DNA of 64,000 nt from Branchinecta lynchi (GCA_023053575.1 JAKZAP010000001.1:14586849-14650848); one strand, 5' to 3'. Shown: positions 11,551 through 23,750, counted from the first letter of the stretch. The notes: generated by a model not told the origin, from the sequence alone. Made by a program: numbers and translations.

Positions 11551-13284
11551 AGCAGCACCGACCGGGCCCTTGCTGTATACTAAAATCAAGAGTGTTCAAC
11601 CCTACGGTTCCAGGTCACTCTCGGTCGCTCGATGTCGGGCCCGCTCGGGATTCAAGATCTATCGCCGGCTCATGCGAATGAGCGAACAAGACAAACGGGT
11701 GATTTTCCTGTATTTGCTGTCAAGAAACCCACTTCAGTCAGATCCAAGGAGAGCAGCGGTGAAGTGCAACGTCTTTGAATCAGAACCGACAACACCGCAC
11801 TTCCTTTGGTTACCATCTAGCCCCGATCATTCGCAAGATACAGAAGAGTCTTAGCAAACCAACTTCATATCCCTGCTAATGTGGAAAAAAAAAATACTTT
11901 TTGTCTTCCGGTATTACAAAATGCAGAATAGTGCCTTGCTATGCTTGCATTACGCTATTGGTGTTCCGTTGTAATATGCCGTTAATGCATGCTTGCTTGT
12001 TATATATATTGATTTCTCTTGTTGGTGCTTGGGTTTAAAATAAGCAATCGAACTTCTACACATTTTGTTTTTGAACTGGGCGCATTCTTAAAATTATACA
12101 ATTTCACCGAAATACAGATATTTATTTCAAACCAGATTCTGCTAAAACTGCGCGTCGCATGCAAAAATTTCGAACAGAATTCCTGTTTTCTGCTAAAATA
12201 CAGAAACTTCGGTCCAAACGAAGTTCTGTGTAAATTACGCACAACAGGCAAAACTTAGAAAATCAGACTGCTTCCTGCCGAAATTCTAATATGACTTGGA
12301 GATCTGGTCGACAGTCCCTAGATCAGGCTCGATGTCAGTCAGTGCGAAGGCATATCAAATTGACTCGCTAAGTCGTCCAAAGTCTCCGCATTTTCTTAAG
12401 ACTGCCTCAACTTTCATCCCACAAAACGCAGTATCTTCCTATCTACCGGCACTCCAACTTTTCCATCCTTCAAGACTTGGCACTCAACTCGACTCAGAGC
12501 TGTGTTAATAATCCGAAGTGAAAGCACTTTCTTATCATATACCAGAAATCTCATACAGCGGCATCCAAACACTTTCAAACAAATCTTCTAAGCAACACGC
12601 GAAACAACACAGCTCCAGATTCTTTCATTGGCTCACAAGTCACAGCTCACAGACAGCGTCCCTTTCCATACTGAATCCGTATGACTCCCAATGAGTCATG
12701 TGTAACGTAGCGAGTCGACTACTCCCGCCGGCTGTGGAGCACCCTAAGGCAGGCGCGACAATGCGCAGACGCACGCATGCATGCATAGCATTTTTACGAT
12801 GAATAGGGTGATCGTTTGTTTACGTCTGGACCGTCTTCGTTTATGGCATCATGAATACCCAAAGGGTCATGATTCAGGACTGACGAAAATTTACAATTCA
12901 AAAAAGCTTTGTCCTGGGGTTGTCCCCAGGACAACCTGGACGCCCAGATTCTCGGGTGACTGGTTTATCTGAAGATGTATCGTTTAGTTCTTATGTTTTT
13001 TTGTTACAAGTTGTTTAATGTGATTTTGTGTAAAATAAAGAATAACTTAACCATAACCACTGAAGGAGTATGGCTGAAAATTGTGGAGAAAACATTACCA
13101 TTCCCTAGGGATGACCACTGTAACATTACCCATATAAGAGAAGGTAAATCGAGTCAGTCAATCCCGTCCGCTCATAAATTATACAGCGGGTAAGAAATGA
13201 TAGGTAGAATACTCGACACGCCTTTTCTTCATGAAACGAAATTTTTTGTCTGATTCTCTTGTTAAGATCTAGTTCGGGCTTACC
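11551..13284. other. Unassigned intron sequence, one perfect hairpin
   Basis: No gene is recognised. It holds a perfect 11-bp stem with a 4-nt loop at 12910-12935 (TGTCCTGGGG/CCCCAGGACA) and a short gcatgcatgcat run at 12775-12786. Confidence 0.35.
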
Positions 13285-13451
13285 CACAAGGAGGCTTTGG
13301 AATCGCGCAGCTAGATGCTACGTCGCTCGTGCTATGCCGAGTCCCGGTTTGAAGCCCCAACTTGGTATGTTTATGTGTTTTATTTATTTTCTTCATTTAC
13401 TCCGCTTTCTGAAAACGGCGGGTTATAAATAAATTACTTACTTACTTACTT
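13285..13451 (+). repeat. SINE-like element with LINE-type (TTAC)n tail
   Basis: The 5' part contains a B-box-like GGTTTGAAGCC (13346-13356) and a degenerate tRNA-like arm region. The 3' part (tttatgtgttttatttattttcttc..ctccgctttctgaaaacggcgggttataaataaa) ends in (TTAC)n. The same 3' part occurs without the tRNA-like head at 36865-36998 and 41822-41935, and as a tail only at 35015-35056. This is the usual relation of a SINE to its partner LINE. Confidence 0.5.
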
Positions 13452-13852
13452 GGATGAGGGTGATCCAGACACACCAAATTCTAGGTAATGCTTCCGAATT
13501 ATCTCCTTTAATAAAGAATCAACAATGACAAAAAATGAAGCAGTTGAACAGCAATCTAAGCATGGTTTTCCGGTATTTCATGTCGCTTCCTGATTTTCTG
13601 TACTAAATAACTGCAGACCATATTGTATGCCTACCTTTTATGTATTAAACCTGGAAGTGTACTAATGTATTTGCCTTTTGTCATTTGTTTTCTGCTCGTC
13701 TTTTAAGGCGAAACAATAAAGTTAAAGAGTAGAAACGACTCGTTTAGGAATTCTTTTATGAAGTTCAATTCATTTTTTTTCGAACACAGTTGACAGAAAA
13801 AATAGTCCCTCAAACAAAATGACCTGTGCAGAGCAGAATAGTACACTAAGCA
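13452..13852. other. Unassigned intron sequence
   Basis: Nothing is recognised beyond ordinary AT-rich sequence. An AATAAA occurs near 13712, with no gene to attach it to. Confidence 0.25.
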
Positions 13853-14855
13853 CTTTTGGGGATCACAAAACGTAAGTGGAGGGATGACATCGCAAAAGTT
13901 TTCCGTCTGTCTGTGAGGACGATAACTCTCGAAGGGAATGAGATATTTTGATGAAACTTGGTGCGAGGATTCTTTGGGTCAAGGGAAAGGTCTATTTCGT
14001 AGATAGGCTATGTAACCCTACATTTAGGGATGGGGGAGGGGTTTCAACGTAAGGGACAAAGAAATATTTTTAAACAGCTAATGAGAGTAAGAAGACATGC
14101 TAAACCCGAATATGTAAACCATTTTCTCTCTGGACACGTAGTTCGCCCGGAATCCGGCCAAAACCGGAAACTTTGTTAAAAGTTTTATTTGAAGCTGATT
14201 ATATGTTCGATTTAGGAGTAAGAAGACATGCTGAACACGAATATGAAAACCATTTTCTCGCCGGACATTTAGTTCGCCCGGAATCCAACCAAAATCGGAA
14301 AACTTGTTAAAAGCAAAAGTTGTATTTGTAGTTGATTAGACGTTCGATTGAGGGGTAAGAAGAGACGCTGAATCCATATATGCTAATCCTTTTTTACTCA
14401 GACATATAGTTCGCCCGGAATCCAGCTGAAACCGAAAAATTTCTTATAAGTTATATTTTATATGAAGTTGATTAGATGTTGGATATAGGGGTAAAGCTGA
14501 ATTGGTTTTTGAGCTTTATTTCTTCTCCGGACAAATAGTTCCAGAATTCCACCAAAACAAGAAAATTGGCAGAAGTAAGACAGGAAGTTTTGATCGGTTA
14601 CGTCAAAATAGATATGACTTAGAAGATTAAACACATTTGCTGAATCCATATTTGAACCTGGTTTTCTCAGATCTACCAGTTATTGTCCTGTCTTCTGAAT
14701 TGTATAAAAAACGGTTATTTTTGTAAGTTTCGAAGGTGTTTCAACCCCCACTATAGGCCTTGATCTGTTTCTAAATTTTAAAAATATAAAAAACTTAGCT
14801 GCCTGGGTCAAATAGTAAATTTTTGTGATCCATCGAAACCTTTGGTCTCGTTTTA
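13853..14855 (+). mobile_element. Family 2 element
   Basis: It starts ttttggggatcacaaaacgtaagtggaggga (palindrome with one change) and ends gatccatcgaaacctttggtctcgtttt. Three to four diverged ~137-bp units (agaagacatgctgaa..ccattttctcgccggac..agttcgcccggaatcc) occupy 14090-14480. The block cgataactctcgaagggaatgagatattttgatgaaacttggt follows the gtctgtctgt run near 13910. Confidence 0.65.
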
Positions 14856-15173
14856 TACCCATGCCCAAACGTTTGGGCTCAACCCACTGGGGCATGCTGA
14901 CAGGGTTGACCATGGTTCTCATACGTCTGTGTACCCCTTCTTCCACAAAGGGGTATCAGTATATAGTACTTTGGAACTGAAACAATCTGGGATTTCATTT
15001 TTTACTTTAAAATGCTTTGCCTTGAAATGGTACTGGTACCCTTCTGGGGAATAAGGGGTACACTTAACACATAACACATGACTACCATGCTCACCCCTGC
15101 CAGCATACCCCAGCATTTGAGCATAGGTATAAAAAAGGCCTTAGTTTACTAGACTGGTTCACAAGTCCTTTTT
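14856..15173. other. Unassigned spacer between family 2 and family 1
   Basis: It contains a semi-palindromic pair (accatggttctcatacgtctgtgtaccccttc near 14910, gaataaggggta...catgactaccatgctcac near 15050). Similar catggtgct/cat(a/g)cgt(c/t)ggggca motifs occur at 36550-36770. Nothing else is seen. Confidence 0.3.
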
Positions 15174-16500
15174 TTATGGCACTTGCCTTTTTTTCCGTCT
15201 GTCGTCAGTCGGTCAGACCGGTGATCGCGAGTTAGGGTACTTCCGGATGTGCTAGGACGATGAAACTTGGCAAGCATATTCAGAACCCAACCAAACTAAC
15301 TTGAAAATAGTCACTTCCCCCATACAACCAACGAGGGGGAGTGGAGGGAGGGGAAATCCATAATATTGACGTATGTGTAACTTTTGAACGAGAAATCTTA
15401 ATGAAATTTGATATTTGGAAAGACCTGTCTCAGATGTCACACTTCAAGTCCGGAACGGATTGGGTAACTTCGGGGGGAGTTGGGGGGGGGTGGGGGGGGG
15501 AGGGAATCATGTAGTGACATGTTCTGAGCGGACGCATCGGGATGAAACTTGCCAGGCATACCAGGGACTCAACAACTTTAACTTAAGACCAGTCGTTTTT
15601 CCAATTTGACCCTCGTGGGGGAGTGGAGATTCTTGAATCTTGAGCTATATCCACTTTTGAACGGGTGATCGGGTCTTATTGAAACTTGATATTTTGAAAG
15701 AACTGATGTCTCAGATGGGGGGGGGAGGAGTTGTGGATTGGGCGATTGGGATGAAACTTGGTGGCATGATTCTGGCACTGTAGGCGGGGTCGGAGCGGGG
15801 GGGTCCGGAATTCCGGTGAAAGCGATTAAATGTACCTTCAGATATGCTAGGACGATGAAACTTGGCGTGAACATTAGAGACTTGACAAGATTGGCTTAGA
15901 AATTTACACTTCCCAACGACCATCCCTCAAAAGGCTTAAAGTACTCATCTTAACCGCAAAGTACAAAGAAAAACTCGTAAGCAAAATTATTTTCATCATA
16001 CCCATGAGCCCATGATCATTTTTTCCTCAAGGGTTTTGCTTAAAGTTAATCTGGAGCTCTCTTGCAGTGCGAATGTTAAACGGCAAGTGAAAAATAAGAC
16101 TTTCGACCAAACCATACATTTCGCGATCCCTAAGGGCCCATGATCTTTGTGCCACAAAGGTATTGCTTAACAATGAATATCTAGCACCCTTAAAGTGCGC
16201 ATCTTACCGAAAAGTCAAAAAAGTACTTTTGACCAAACCATATATATTTATGATCCTAAGGGGGCCCATGATAATTTGCCTCAAGGGTTCTGATTACAGA
16301 TGAATTTCTAGGGCCCTCAAAGTGAGCATCGTCACAGCTAAGTGCAGAAATACAATACTTTTTACCAAATGATACATTCTCATGATTTCCAAGGGTCCAT
16401 GATCATTCTCGTCTCAAGTTTTCCTTACCACCATAAACCCACACAAATTCCTACTTGCATCCAGCTCTGCAAGTGTCATATGAGCTTCTAGCTCCTGTTC
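15174..16500 (-). mobile_element. Family 1 element, 1.3 kb
   Basis: It starts tatggcacttgcc (half of the terminal hairpin) with gtctgtcgtcagtcggtcag, and ends caagtgtcatatgagcttctagctcctgttc, the inverted 5' end of the family. Several gatgaaacttggca units (15259, 15541, 15751, 15855) lie between, interspersed with G runs. The right half contains a second internal repeat (gatccctaagggcccatgatc...) near 16120, 16250 and 16390. Confidence 0.6.
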
Positions 16501-16615
16501 ACCTTACACAATTAAACTCGTGAATAAACTTCTTCCATCAGGCCATTTATACTCTCCCTCCCTGAGTCCCCTCCTCACGTTATTCGCTTTACAACAGCCG
16601 CCTTCCTGAAAAACC

Positions 16616-16800
16616 GGAAATACCTGTTAAACCGGCCTTTGTAAAAATGGGCTGTTTCTGTTTTTCCGGAAAAGACCGGAAAAATAGAAACGGCTTTCCC
16701 GTTTTTTTCTCCTTTTCTGTTTCTGTTCCGTTTTTTATTTGCCGTTTTTTACCGTTTCTGTTTTAGCCAAAAACAGAAACGGTGCCGAACCCTACCCCCT
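16616..16800. repeat. Fold-back repeat of accggaaa/gaaacggc motifs
   Basis: Repeated accggaaaaa, tagaaacggc and ccgtttctgtttt motifs occur in both orientations, so the segment can fold on itself. The boundaries are unclear. It may be another MITE. Confidence 0.3.
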
Positions 16801-16977
16801 AGTCTGTAGACGTTAAAATTGCTGGGGCCTATTCAGTGGGGAATTTAAATCGGAGGTAGTCACATTATCTAAGTTTCATGTTAAATACAGCGTATGGCTT
16901 ACTCGTGGTTAAATAAACACTAATCTACCCTCTTATATTTTCTTTGCTAGCAATGTAAGGATTCTGAACATGCAAGG

Positions 16978-17012
16978 GCTGAAAGCTCATATGGCACTTG
17001 TAAGGGCAGTTA
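16978..17012 (+). repeat. Solo family 1 end fragment
   Basis: gaaagctcatatggcacttgtaagggcag matches the 5' end of family 1 elements (e.g. 37445 and 55700) with no body after it. Confidence 0.45.
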
Positions 17013-17412
17013 GTATATGTGTCAGCTAAAGAATGCATTGTTCAAATTTGTGTGATATGCGAAGCGATTAAGAAAATAGAAATCGATCCTATTTTCTCTT
17101 ATTCAGCTCCAATTAAATCGCAAGTTGCTCTAACTAGTCAACAAACGAAGACGTGGGAAATCCACATGCAGCTTGAAACAACGCTTAAGGTTCAACCTGT
17201 CATGGTCAAATGGTCCTACCCAATCCCCCTTCCAACTCCCCACACTGGCCGGATCTACAAATTGCAGATCTAGGCATTAAGGCATGCCCCTCTCGCTCCA
17301 TCATCCCTGAATAGTCGGATCTAGGTGGTGACAATCTTCAAGTCAATTTGTTCAGTCCCCCAATAATATTTCGTCGGTCTAGACCATCTGATATATATAT
17401 CAGTCATCACGC

Positions 17413-17583
17413 ATGGCTTCATATCTCCGGCATGTCTCTCGATTCCGGAGACAATTTGAAACCAAAGTTTATTCTGAAGAAGAAGTAAAACCAATTCCTA
17501 AGAGATTTGAAAGATGGAAGAAATCAGTGGGAGATAACCGCAAAGGGAACATTTTAACGAGACAGTTCAGTTTCATATCGTGA
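17413..17583 (+). CDS. Small 56-aa basic ORF inside the intron, unknown
   Basis: An ATG ORF of 56 codons plus TGA begins MASYLRHVSRFRRQFETK and continues with KVYSEEEVKPIPKRFERWKK, ending ...LTRQFSFIS. The composition (many Arg, Lys and Glu, two Trp/Tyr-containing motifs, no low complexity) is more protein-like than most short ORFs here. An AT-rich palindrome (gatatatatatc) lies just 5' of the ATG and an AATAAA is found about 210 nt after the stop. It is on the strand opposite to the split gene, within the intron between exons 18124-18174 and 5246-5301. It could be a microprotein gene, one exon of a plus-strand gene, or chance. No homologue is recognised. Confidence 0.3.
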   Translation: MASYLRHVSRFRRQFETKVYSEEEVKPIPKRFERWKKSVGDNRKGNILTRQFSFIS

Positions 17584-18117
17584 TGTAAAGGACATTAGGA
17601 GACATAGATGGCGCTTTCTATTGCTCCCATATGACTATTTTTCACTTTAATTTTTCTCTTCTCCCCCTATTTCTCCCCTCTTTCTCAGCTTTCACTAACT
17701 GGTTCCGCGTAAGCTCAATCTGTATTTGGTTACGGTAGATGGCTAGATATTTCACTAAGTAAATGGAATATGTTGATTGTCCTGAGGAATCTAGCGAAAT
17801 AAATTAATTATGCCAAAGAACGTTTTGTCATTGGCGGTTTCGAAAAAAGAATTCACGCGGGTTCGTATATCCTGTAGTAAACAAATTACAGACCACGTAA
17901 CGTCTCAAGAGCCCTTCCTTTGAGTACCTAATGATTTCCTTATTACCCAAATAAACTAATTTACGTCTTCACACGCGCACGCGTTTGCGATTATCGATCT
18001 GCATCCGTTCACTTCCTCCCTAACGTAGAATTCCAGCGGCACCCCAAGGCATATGTGTAATCCCTGGAGGGTGAGGGTGTGATTTAATTTGCAGGTCGCG
18101 ATAGGTTAATGATCCAG
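17584..18117. other. Unassigned intron sequence
   Basis: A T/C-rich tract (ttttctcttctccccctatttctcccctctttctcag) lies at 17649-17688. It resembles a splice acceptor on the plus strand but has no exon-like frame after it. Confidence 0.25.
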
Positions 18118-18123
18118 ACTTAC

Positions 18124-18174
18124 CCTTGACTTAGGCGTCTGCTTCAGGCCAATCGCAGGTTGACTCCGATTACT
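18124..18174 (-). CDS. Short 51-nt exon of the same split gene
   Basis: On the minus strand a pyrimidine-rich acceptor (aaattttccttctag, AG at 18175-18176) and the donor AGG|GTAAGT (18118-18123) enclose exactly 17 codons in phase 0 (SNRSQPAIGLKQTPKSR). Exon 24401-24494 ends in phase 0, so the frame runs through. The peptide is basic and Pro-containing, like a linker after the coiled coil. Symmetric short exons can be alternatively used; nothing here shows whether this one is. Confidence 0.6.
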
Positions 18175-19608
18175 CTAGAAGGAAAATTTAAGTCAATGTT
18201 TGCGGATGAATTTATGAGACACCGTTGCCGTTACGACGTGCTGTGGTGAGACCGCACATAGTAATTAGTAGTACAAGTACTAGAAATCATCCAGAAGGAT
18301 AAGAGCCCATTGTCGCCAAAAATTTATTGTCACACAACAAAAACAACACAACAACTTATATGGTGCCGCATGGCAACTTTGGGGAACTTTACACGAAAGA
18401 TCAAACAAGAATCCAGGTCTACAAATCGAATAGGAAATTTCAGATTCCTTCCGCTGAAAGGACCTGTCTTATCTATAATACTAATGCAGCCTATTTCCAT
18501 AACCACTGCATAGCCTACATTTCTAAACCCGGAAACCACAATTTCGTACGGTACATTCAACCCCTCTGACAAAACCACGTTGTCGACGGTTGTCTGCGAG
18601 AAGCTTTTCCATCAGAAAAATCGGTTACATATAATAACGCTTGTTTATTGAGCCAAAAGGCCATACAAGATTTTATACACTTTTCACTATACAAATAAAC
18701 AATTACACCTCTAGAATACTATTCTACGTACTCTAAGCTAAACTTTCATTCCTGAGACTGAATCCTTTAGCCACATATTTACAAACCTCTACGATGCATT
18801 TGGGGTTTGTAGATTTCAGGATACGGGGAAGCGATACCAACCCACCCAACAAATGTTACTCTCAATTCTCAAATGCGAAAGCTCTTGGCCCCCTAAGAGG
18901 AAGTGGTTCAAATCCTCCTCCTGCAACTTGCAAAGAGGCCAAATGTAAGTCTTTCCCGTGCCAGCTTTCCTCCTATTGAAAAGTTTATTTTTACTATTGT
19001 TTCCCTGTAGTCAGCTGGTTTCGAGAAAGGCTTAAAACAGCCAAAATCGTGGGTTATTTGTTGAAAGCACAGTACAGTTTTAAATCATTCAAATATTTTA
19101 TAAGTTGAAGAGTAAATAGTGCGAGGTGTCCTTTAAATGACCGAAATCGGCAGCATTCTAGCAATTGCAGTGTCTGCCCCCCCCCCCCCCCCCCACCGCT
19201 CCAACCAGGACAACCGTCAGATCGTCTAGTGGTAACAAGCACATAATAAAAAAGACTAGAGAAAAATAGAAAGATTTAGCTGGTGTAAGAACCAAACAAA
19301 AGCTAACTATTTGGCAATATTAAATAATTTGGGTCGAGATTTCAACGTCAATTCTATCTAACCATCAGCCAATAGTCAACAGTCACGCTTCCGTATGCGT
19401 TCTGACCCACTGAACAATGTGCGGGTGGAATTAATGCAATAAGCCATTAATAGATATAGAATAAATAAGCCAAGAAATAAACCAAAATAATAACTTGTTT
19501 ATTCTTGATGCAACCCCTTGTCACCGACCACGTCGGAAAGCGATAGTATGTTTTGTTGCAAGAATAGAAGTTTCTGAAAATCCACTTTTAAAGACCATTC
19601 ATGAGAAT
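18175..19608. other. Unassigned intron sequence, polyC run
   Basis: A C run (about 17 C) lies at 19178-19194. A tRNA-like 3' half (GTGGTTCAAATCCTCC, near 18904) is the only SINE-like hint. An exon-like GTAAGT at 18945 has no supported frame. Confidence 0.3.
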
Positions 19609-19806
19609 AAAGGCTGTATCCAGGGGGGTGGGGGGTTAGGGGGTTGACCCCCCCCCCCCCCCCAAAAAAACACACAAAAAGATCGATTTTTAAAGGCTTT
19701 TCCCTCTGATCTAGGTGTTGTTTGTACTTTTTTGTCCGACCAGCAGGCAATCCCCCCCGAAAGGCACCCCCCCCCCCTCCGAAATAAATTTCTGGATATG
19801 TGCCTG
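19609..19806. mobile_element. hAT-type MITE with 'GTATCCAGGGGG' end
   Basis: It starts aaaggctgtatccaggggggtgg, ends ctggatatgtgcctg, and has the internal block ttttccctctgatcta..tttttgtccgaccagcaggcaat shared with 23310-23483, 42714-42880 and 20085-20239. No clear target duplication remains. It contains G and C runs. Confidence 0.5.
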
Positions 19807-20084
19807 ACTGTACTATTGCCCCGAGCCACCGAAAGGACTAAATAATTATATCTATTTATAAAGAATAGTCCAGTTTTAATATGCGATGTGTAATATCACG
19901 AAGTAAATAACTGAATATTCATTTGTCTGTTAGTTTCGCATTATGTAGGCTGGCGAGACAAAGAAAGAAAAGGCACATTGATGTTTTCAATAATCATCCA
20001 TGTCAAATGGTTACAGTTTCTCCCCTATTTTATGCGATATCAAATTACTTGTAAGCTGACTTTGGTGTCAATGGATAGCACAGT

Positions 20085-20239
20085 TAAACAAAGTTTTCGG
20101 GGGAGGGGGGGGGGGGGGTACCTGCGGGTCGGACAAAAAAGTACAAAAAGACATAGATCAGAGGAAAAAGTCTATAAGAATGATTAATTTTGTATGGGTT
20201 TTTTTTGGGGGGGGGGGCAACCCCCTGGATACGGCCCTG
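20085..20239 (-). mobile_element. hAT-type MITE, inverted copy
   Basis: gacctgcgggtcggacaaaaaagta...agatcagaggaaaaagtctata..., ending caaccccctggatacggccctg. This is the same MITE as 23310-23483 in reverse, with its left end eroded. Confidence 0.5.
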
Positions 20240-20539
20240 ACCACAAAAGTACAGGATATGTAGTGGGATTATTTGAAGAGCCCCATGCATAGTTTTAAAG
20301 AGCTTTGAGAGGTTGGCAAACGATTTATTTTCCAATGTCTTTGTGCTTAAGTCCAGTCCGTAACGTTCAAGGCAGCGGAAATCTATAAAAAGTTTACCGA
20401 GATCAACTGGAGATTTAATTGTACGATTTCAGGAAATGCGATGTGTTGATTTCAAGAGCTCGGGCATTGTTTGGGTTCACGAGCTGGAAAAGAGAGATAC
20501 TACCAAGTGATTTTGTTCAACTGAGTAAGAGGCAATCAC

Positions 20540-21320
20540 TGCTGCAACTTCTAGGCTGGGGGACAATAGACCTACAACGCTAATGCCTAACTGAACATTT
20601 CTTGGCATTCAGCTACCTCACGTGCCTTTCGTCCGGTGTCAGAAAGTTATACCAGGATCCGCGAACTCGCAGCTCTTAATAAGAGTAAATGCGAATCTCG
20701 TTGAGGTTTATAACGTCCAGACTGGAGAACAGTACAAGGATAATGCCTAACTGAACATGCTCTTGGCACGGCGCTACCGCCATCACGTGCCTTCTGTCTC
20801 AGGTTTGCCACATCAAAAATATTTAGAGAGTGACTTTCGGCCCAAAACAGAGACTGAAATTTATTTTCATGAAATGTTCACTTTTGGTCGGAATCGCCTC
20901 TGTAAAAATGACACATCTTAATTTTAGTTTCATGAAAAAAACTTGAAATAGTCAGTTCTGGTCGGAACCCCTGCTGCAAAAATGACAAAAATGACACATA
21001 TTTGGAAATAAAAGTTATTTTTATGTCCTACGTAGGACAAGAGTGACAAAAACAAAATAGAGTGACAATCCACACTATCGTGCGACATGATGCAACCCTG
21101 TTCTGTCTGGTGTCAGACAACGATCTGGGATCCGTGAGCTCGCAACTCACAGTCGACACGAATCCGTTGCGCTTTATGACGCCTAGGCTGGAGGACAATC
21201 CAGTAATCATCCTAACTGACCTTGTTCTTGGCACGGCGCTGTCACCGTCACGTGCCTTCTGTTCAATCTGGCGTCAGAAAACAATCCAAGTAACAATGAA
21301 CTCGCAGTAATAGTGCGAAC
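20540..21320 (+). repeat. Diverged tandem repeat
   Basis: Units of about 165 bp contain ctaactgaac-(t/a)(t/g)-cttggcacggcgctacc..cacgtgccttctgt, (t/g)gtgtcagaaa, ggatccg(c/t)gaactcgca and (a)cgaatc(t/c)(c)gttg. They recur near 20540, 20640-20800, 21090-21265 and again at 21440-21510 in part. A different segment (20830-21020) with repeated tcatgaaa(t/a).. ggtcggaa(t/c)c..ctgcaaaaatgaca motifs sits between. Confidence 0.45.
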
Positions 21321-21667
21321 ACACAATCAGGGTCGGGCGCTCCCGGTCTAGAATTCCTGCCCGAATTTTCGCCACCATCATCATTTCCATATGGAAAAGT
21401 TGAGATTTTTTCAACTTGATGATGAAAGTGCAGGAAATCCTGAAGGGAAATCCTGATCGTGCGCTCGCACTGTATGGCTCGATGCGAATCCCGTTGCGGT
21501 ATTTGCTCCCGCGCAAAACAGAAGAAATAGAGGAGCCCCCTGAAGCAGACAGCCCAAAAACTGATGGAATCTCATGCACGTGTTTTTGGCACCAAATCTA
21601 ATCTACCAGTCGAATATAGTTTAACTGAAAACACGACAGCCAGATAAACGGATCTCAAGAAAAAGAG

Positions 21668-22490
21668 TTTTTTTTGGGATCCCAAAATGTAAGTGGAGGG
21701 ATCACCATGAATTTGTAAAAGTTGTCCGTCTGTTAGCACGATATCTCTCGAAGGGGTTGAGATACTTTGATAAACTTGGCATGAGGACTCTTTCAGTCAA
21801 AGTATAGGTCAAGTTCGAAGATATATTCAGCGGTGGGGGTTTGAAATAAAGAGGAACAATTAAATAGTCGATTTACGGGTAAGAAGACATGCTGAATCCG
21901 AATGTGAAAAGTATCTTCTCGCCGGTCAAGTAGTTCACCCGGAATCCGGCAAGAGCCGGAAAATTTGTGAATAGTAAAATTTAATCTGAAGCTGATTAGA
22001 GGTTCGATTTATGGGCAAGGAGACGTGCTGAATCCGGATATGAAAATTATTGTCTCGCTGGACAACTAGTTATGCCGGAATCCGGCCAATACCAAATTTC
22101 TTTAAAGTAAAGTTTTATTTGTATTTGATAAGATGTTCGATTTGCGGGTAAGAAGACATACTGAATAACTATCCGATAATCATCTTCTCACCGAACTTAT
22201 GATCACTCGGAATCCCGCTGAAACCGGAAATCTGTTAAAAGTAGGAGTTCTATCTGAAGTCGATTAGAGGTTCAGTGTCGGGGGAAGGAGAGGAATCCGG
22301 CCGAAACCGAAAATTTTGCAGAAGTAAGGAAAGAAGTGTTGATCAATTTCGTCAAAGTAGATACGACGTAGGCTATAGGGGAACACACACATGCTGAATC
22401 CCTCTCTGAGCTTGGTCTGCTCAGATGATCCAATTGTCTGGATCAAATATTAAATTTTTGGAATCCCATCGGAACCTTTGGTCTTGTTTT
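21668..22490 (+). mobile_element. Family 2 element
   Basis: tttttgggatcccaaaatgtaagtggaggga at the start; tttttggaatcccatcggaacctttggtcttgtttt at the end. Three or four ~120-137-bp satellite units with ggaatccggc(a/c)...ccgg cores lie between 21880 and 22290. The next family 2 copy starts 17 bp downstream in the same orientation. Confidence 0.65.
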
Positions 22491-22504
22491 TAATTGTTTG
22501 GTTG

Positions 22505-23170
22505 GACTTTTGGGATCCCAAAACGTAAGTGGAGGGATACCTACGACTTCGTAATAGTTGTCCGTCTGTCCGTCCGTCTGTCAGCATGATAACTCTCCAA
22601 GGGAATGAGATATTTTTGATGAATTGGTGCGAGGATTATTCGGATCAAGGGACAGGTCGAGTTCGTAGGTGGGGCACTTCAAACTAGGGGGCGAAGAATA
22701 TATTTTTTTTTAACAGCTAACGAGATGGTTGAGTTGAGGGTAAGAAGACAGGCTGAACACGTGTATGATAATCATTTTCTCACCGGACAAGTAATTCACC
22801 CGGAATCCGGCCAAAACCGGAAAATTTGTTAAAAGTTAAAGTTTTATCTTAAGTTCATCAGAGGTTCAATAGGTAAGGAGGTGAGCTGAATTCGTTTTTG
22901 AGCTCTAGTTTTTTGCCGAACAATTAGTTGGCCAGGAATCCGGCAGAAAACTGAATTTCGCAGAAGTAGGCAAGAAGTTTCGATCAATTTAGCCAGAGTA
23001 GATATGAGGTATAGGAGTATAAACTTACATGCTGAAATCATATCTGAACTTGGTTTTCTGCGATGATCTGTCATTGGCCTTAATTTGTTTCTAGATTTTA
23101 ATAGTAAAGATGTTCAAGAGTCTGGAAATATAAAATATCTGGGATCCCATCGAAACCTTTGGTCTTGTTT
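22505..23170 (+). mobile_element. Family 2 element, adjacent copy
   Basis: acttttgggatcccaaaacgtaagtggagggatacc at the start, tctgggatcccatcgaaacctttggtcttgttt at the end. It has only two satellite units. It lies in direct orientation after 21668-22490, which suggests either a tandem insertion or recombination between copies. Confidence 0.65.
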
Positions 23171-23309
23171 GTAACTGTTATGCTTCCATTAAAATTGATT
23201 GTGATGTAGTTTTTGCGGTCTGTTTGTTCATTTTTGTTGTTCTCTATTGTATTTCGAGGGATAATAGACAGTAATAATTTTGTTTGAATTGATGCGGAAT
23301 GCATACTGT

Positions 23310-23483
23310 CAAGGCCGTATCCAGGGGGGGGGGGGCGGTTAGGGGGTTGAAACCCCCACCGAAACAGACAAAAATAATCATTTTTATAGGCTTTCCCTCT
23401 GATCTATGTGTTTTTTGTCCGACCAGCAGGCAATATCCCCCCCCCCAAAAAAAAAAAAAAACAAATTCCTGGATACGGGCCTG
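23310..23483. mobile_element. hAT-type MITE, 174 bp (best copy)
   Basis: CAAGGCCGTATCCAGG at the start and CCTGGATACGGGCCTG at the end form near-perfect inverted termini. The 8-bp flanks catactgt (23302-23309) and caaaccgt (23484-23491) match at 6 of 8. The interior carries a 13-G run and a polyC/polyA run. Confidence 0.6.
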
Positions 23484-23750
23484 CAAACCGTCCTACGTCC
23501 CACAGGTTGTTACATTACACAATCCTTGTCGGCCCAATAGGGTGGGATTTTTATCACAAGAGGAATCTTGAGTTAGAAGACTCGTGAGTTTTGTCGAGGT
23601 GGATACGACTTTTCGAAAACTGAACTGAATTGGATTGATTACTGAGACCCCCCCCCCCCCCTAAAGAAGGCATCGAAGTTGGTAAGGCTCCTATACTTAC
23701 TAAAGTGCTAGTTTCCTTCACTGCGGAAGTTTATTTTCCAGCTTGAGCGG

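Noticed and set aside
11537..11854. 105-codon ORF as a gene
   Set aside because: It starts inside a dispersed repeat, contains no recognisable domain and lacks supporting splice sites.
12910..12935. Perfect hairpin as a transcription terminator
   Set aside because: The window is eukaryotic and the hairpin is not followed by a T tract or preceded by a gene.
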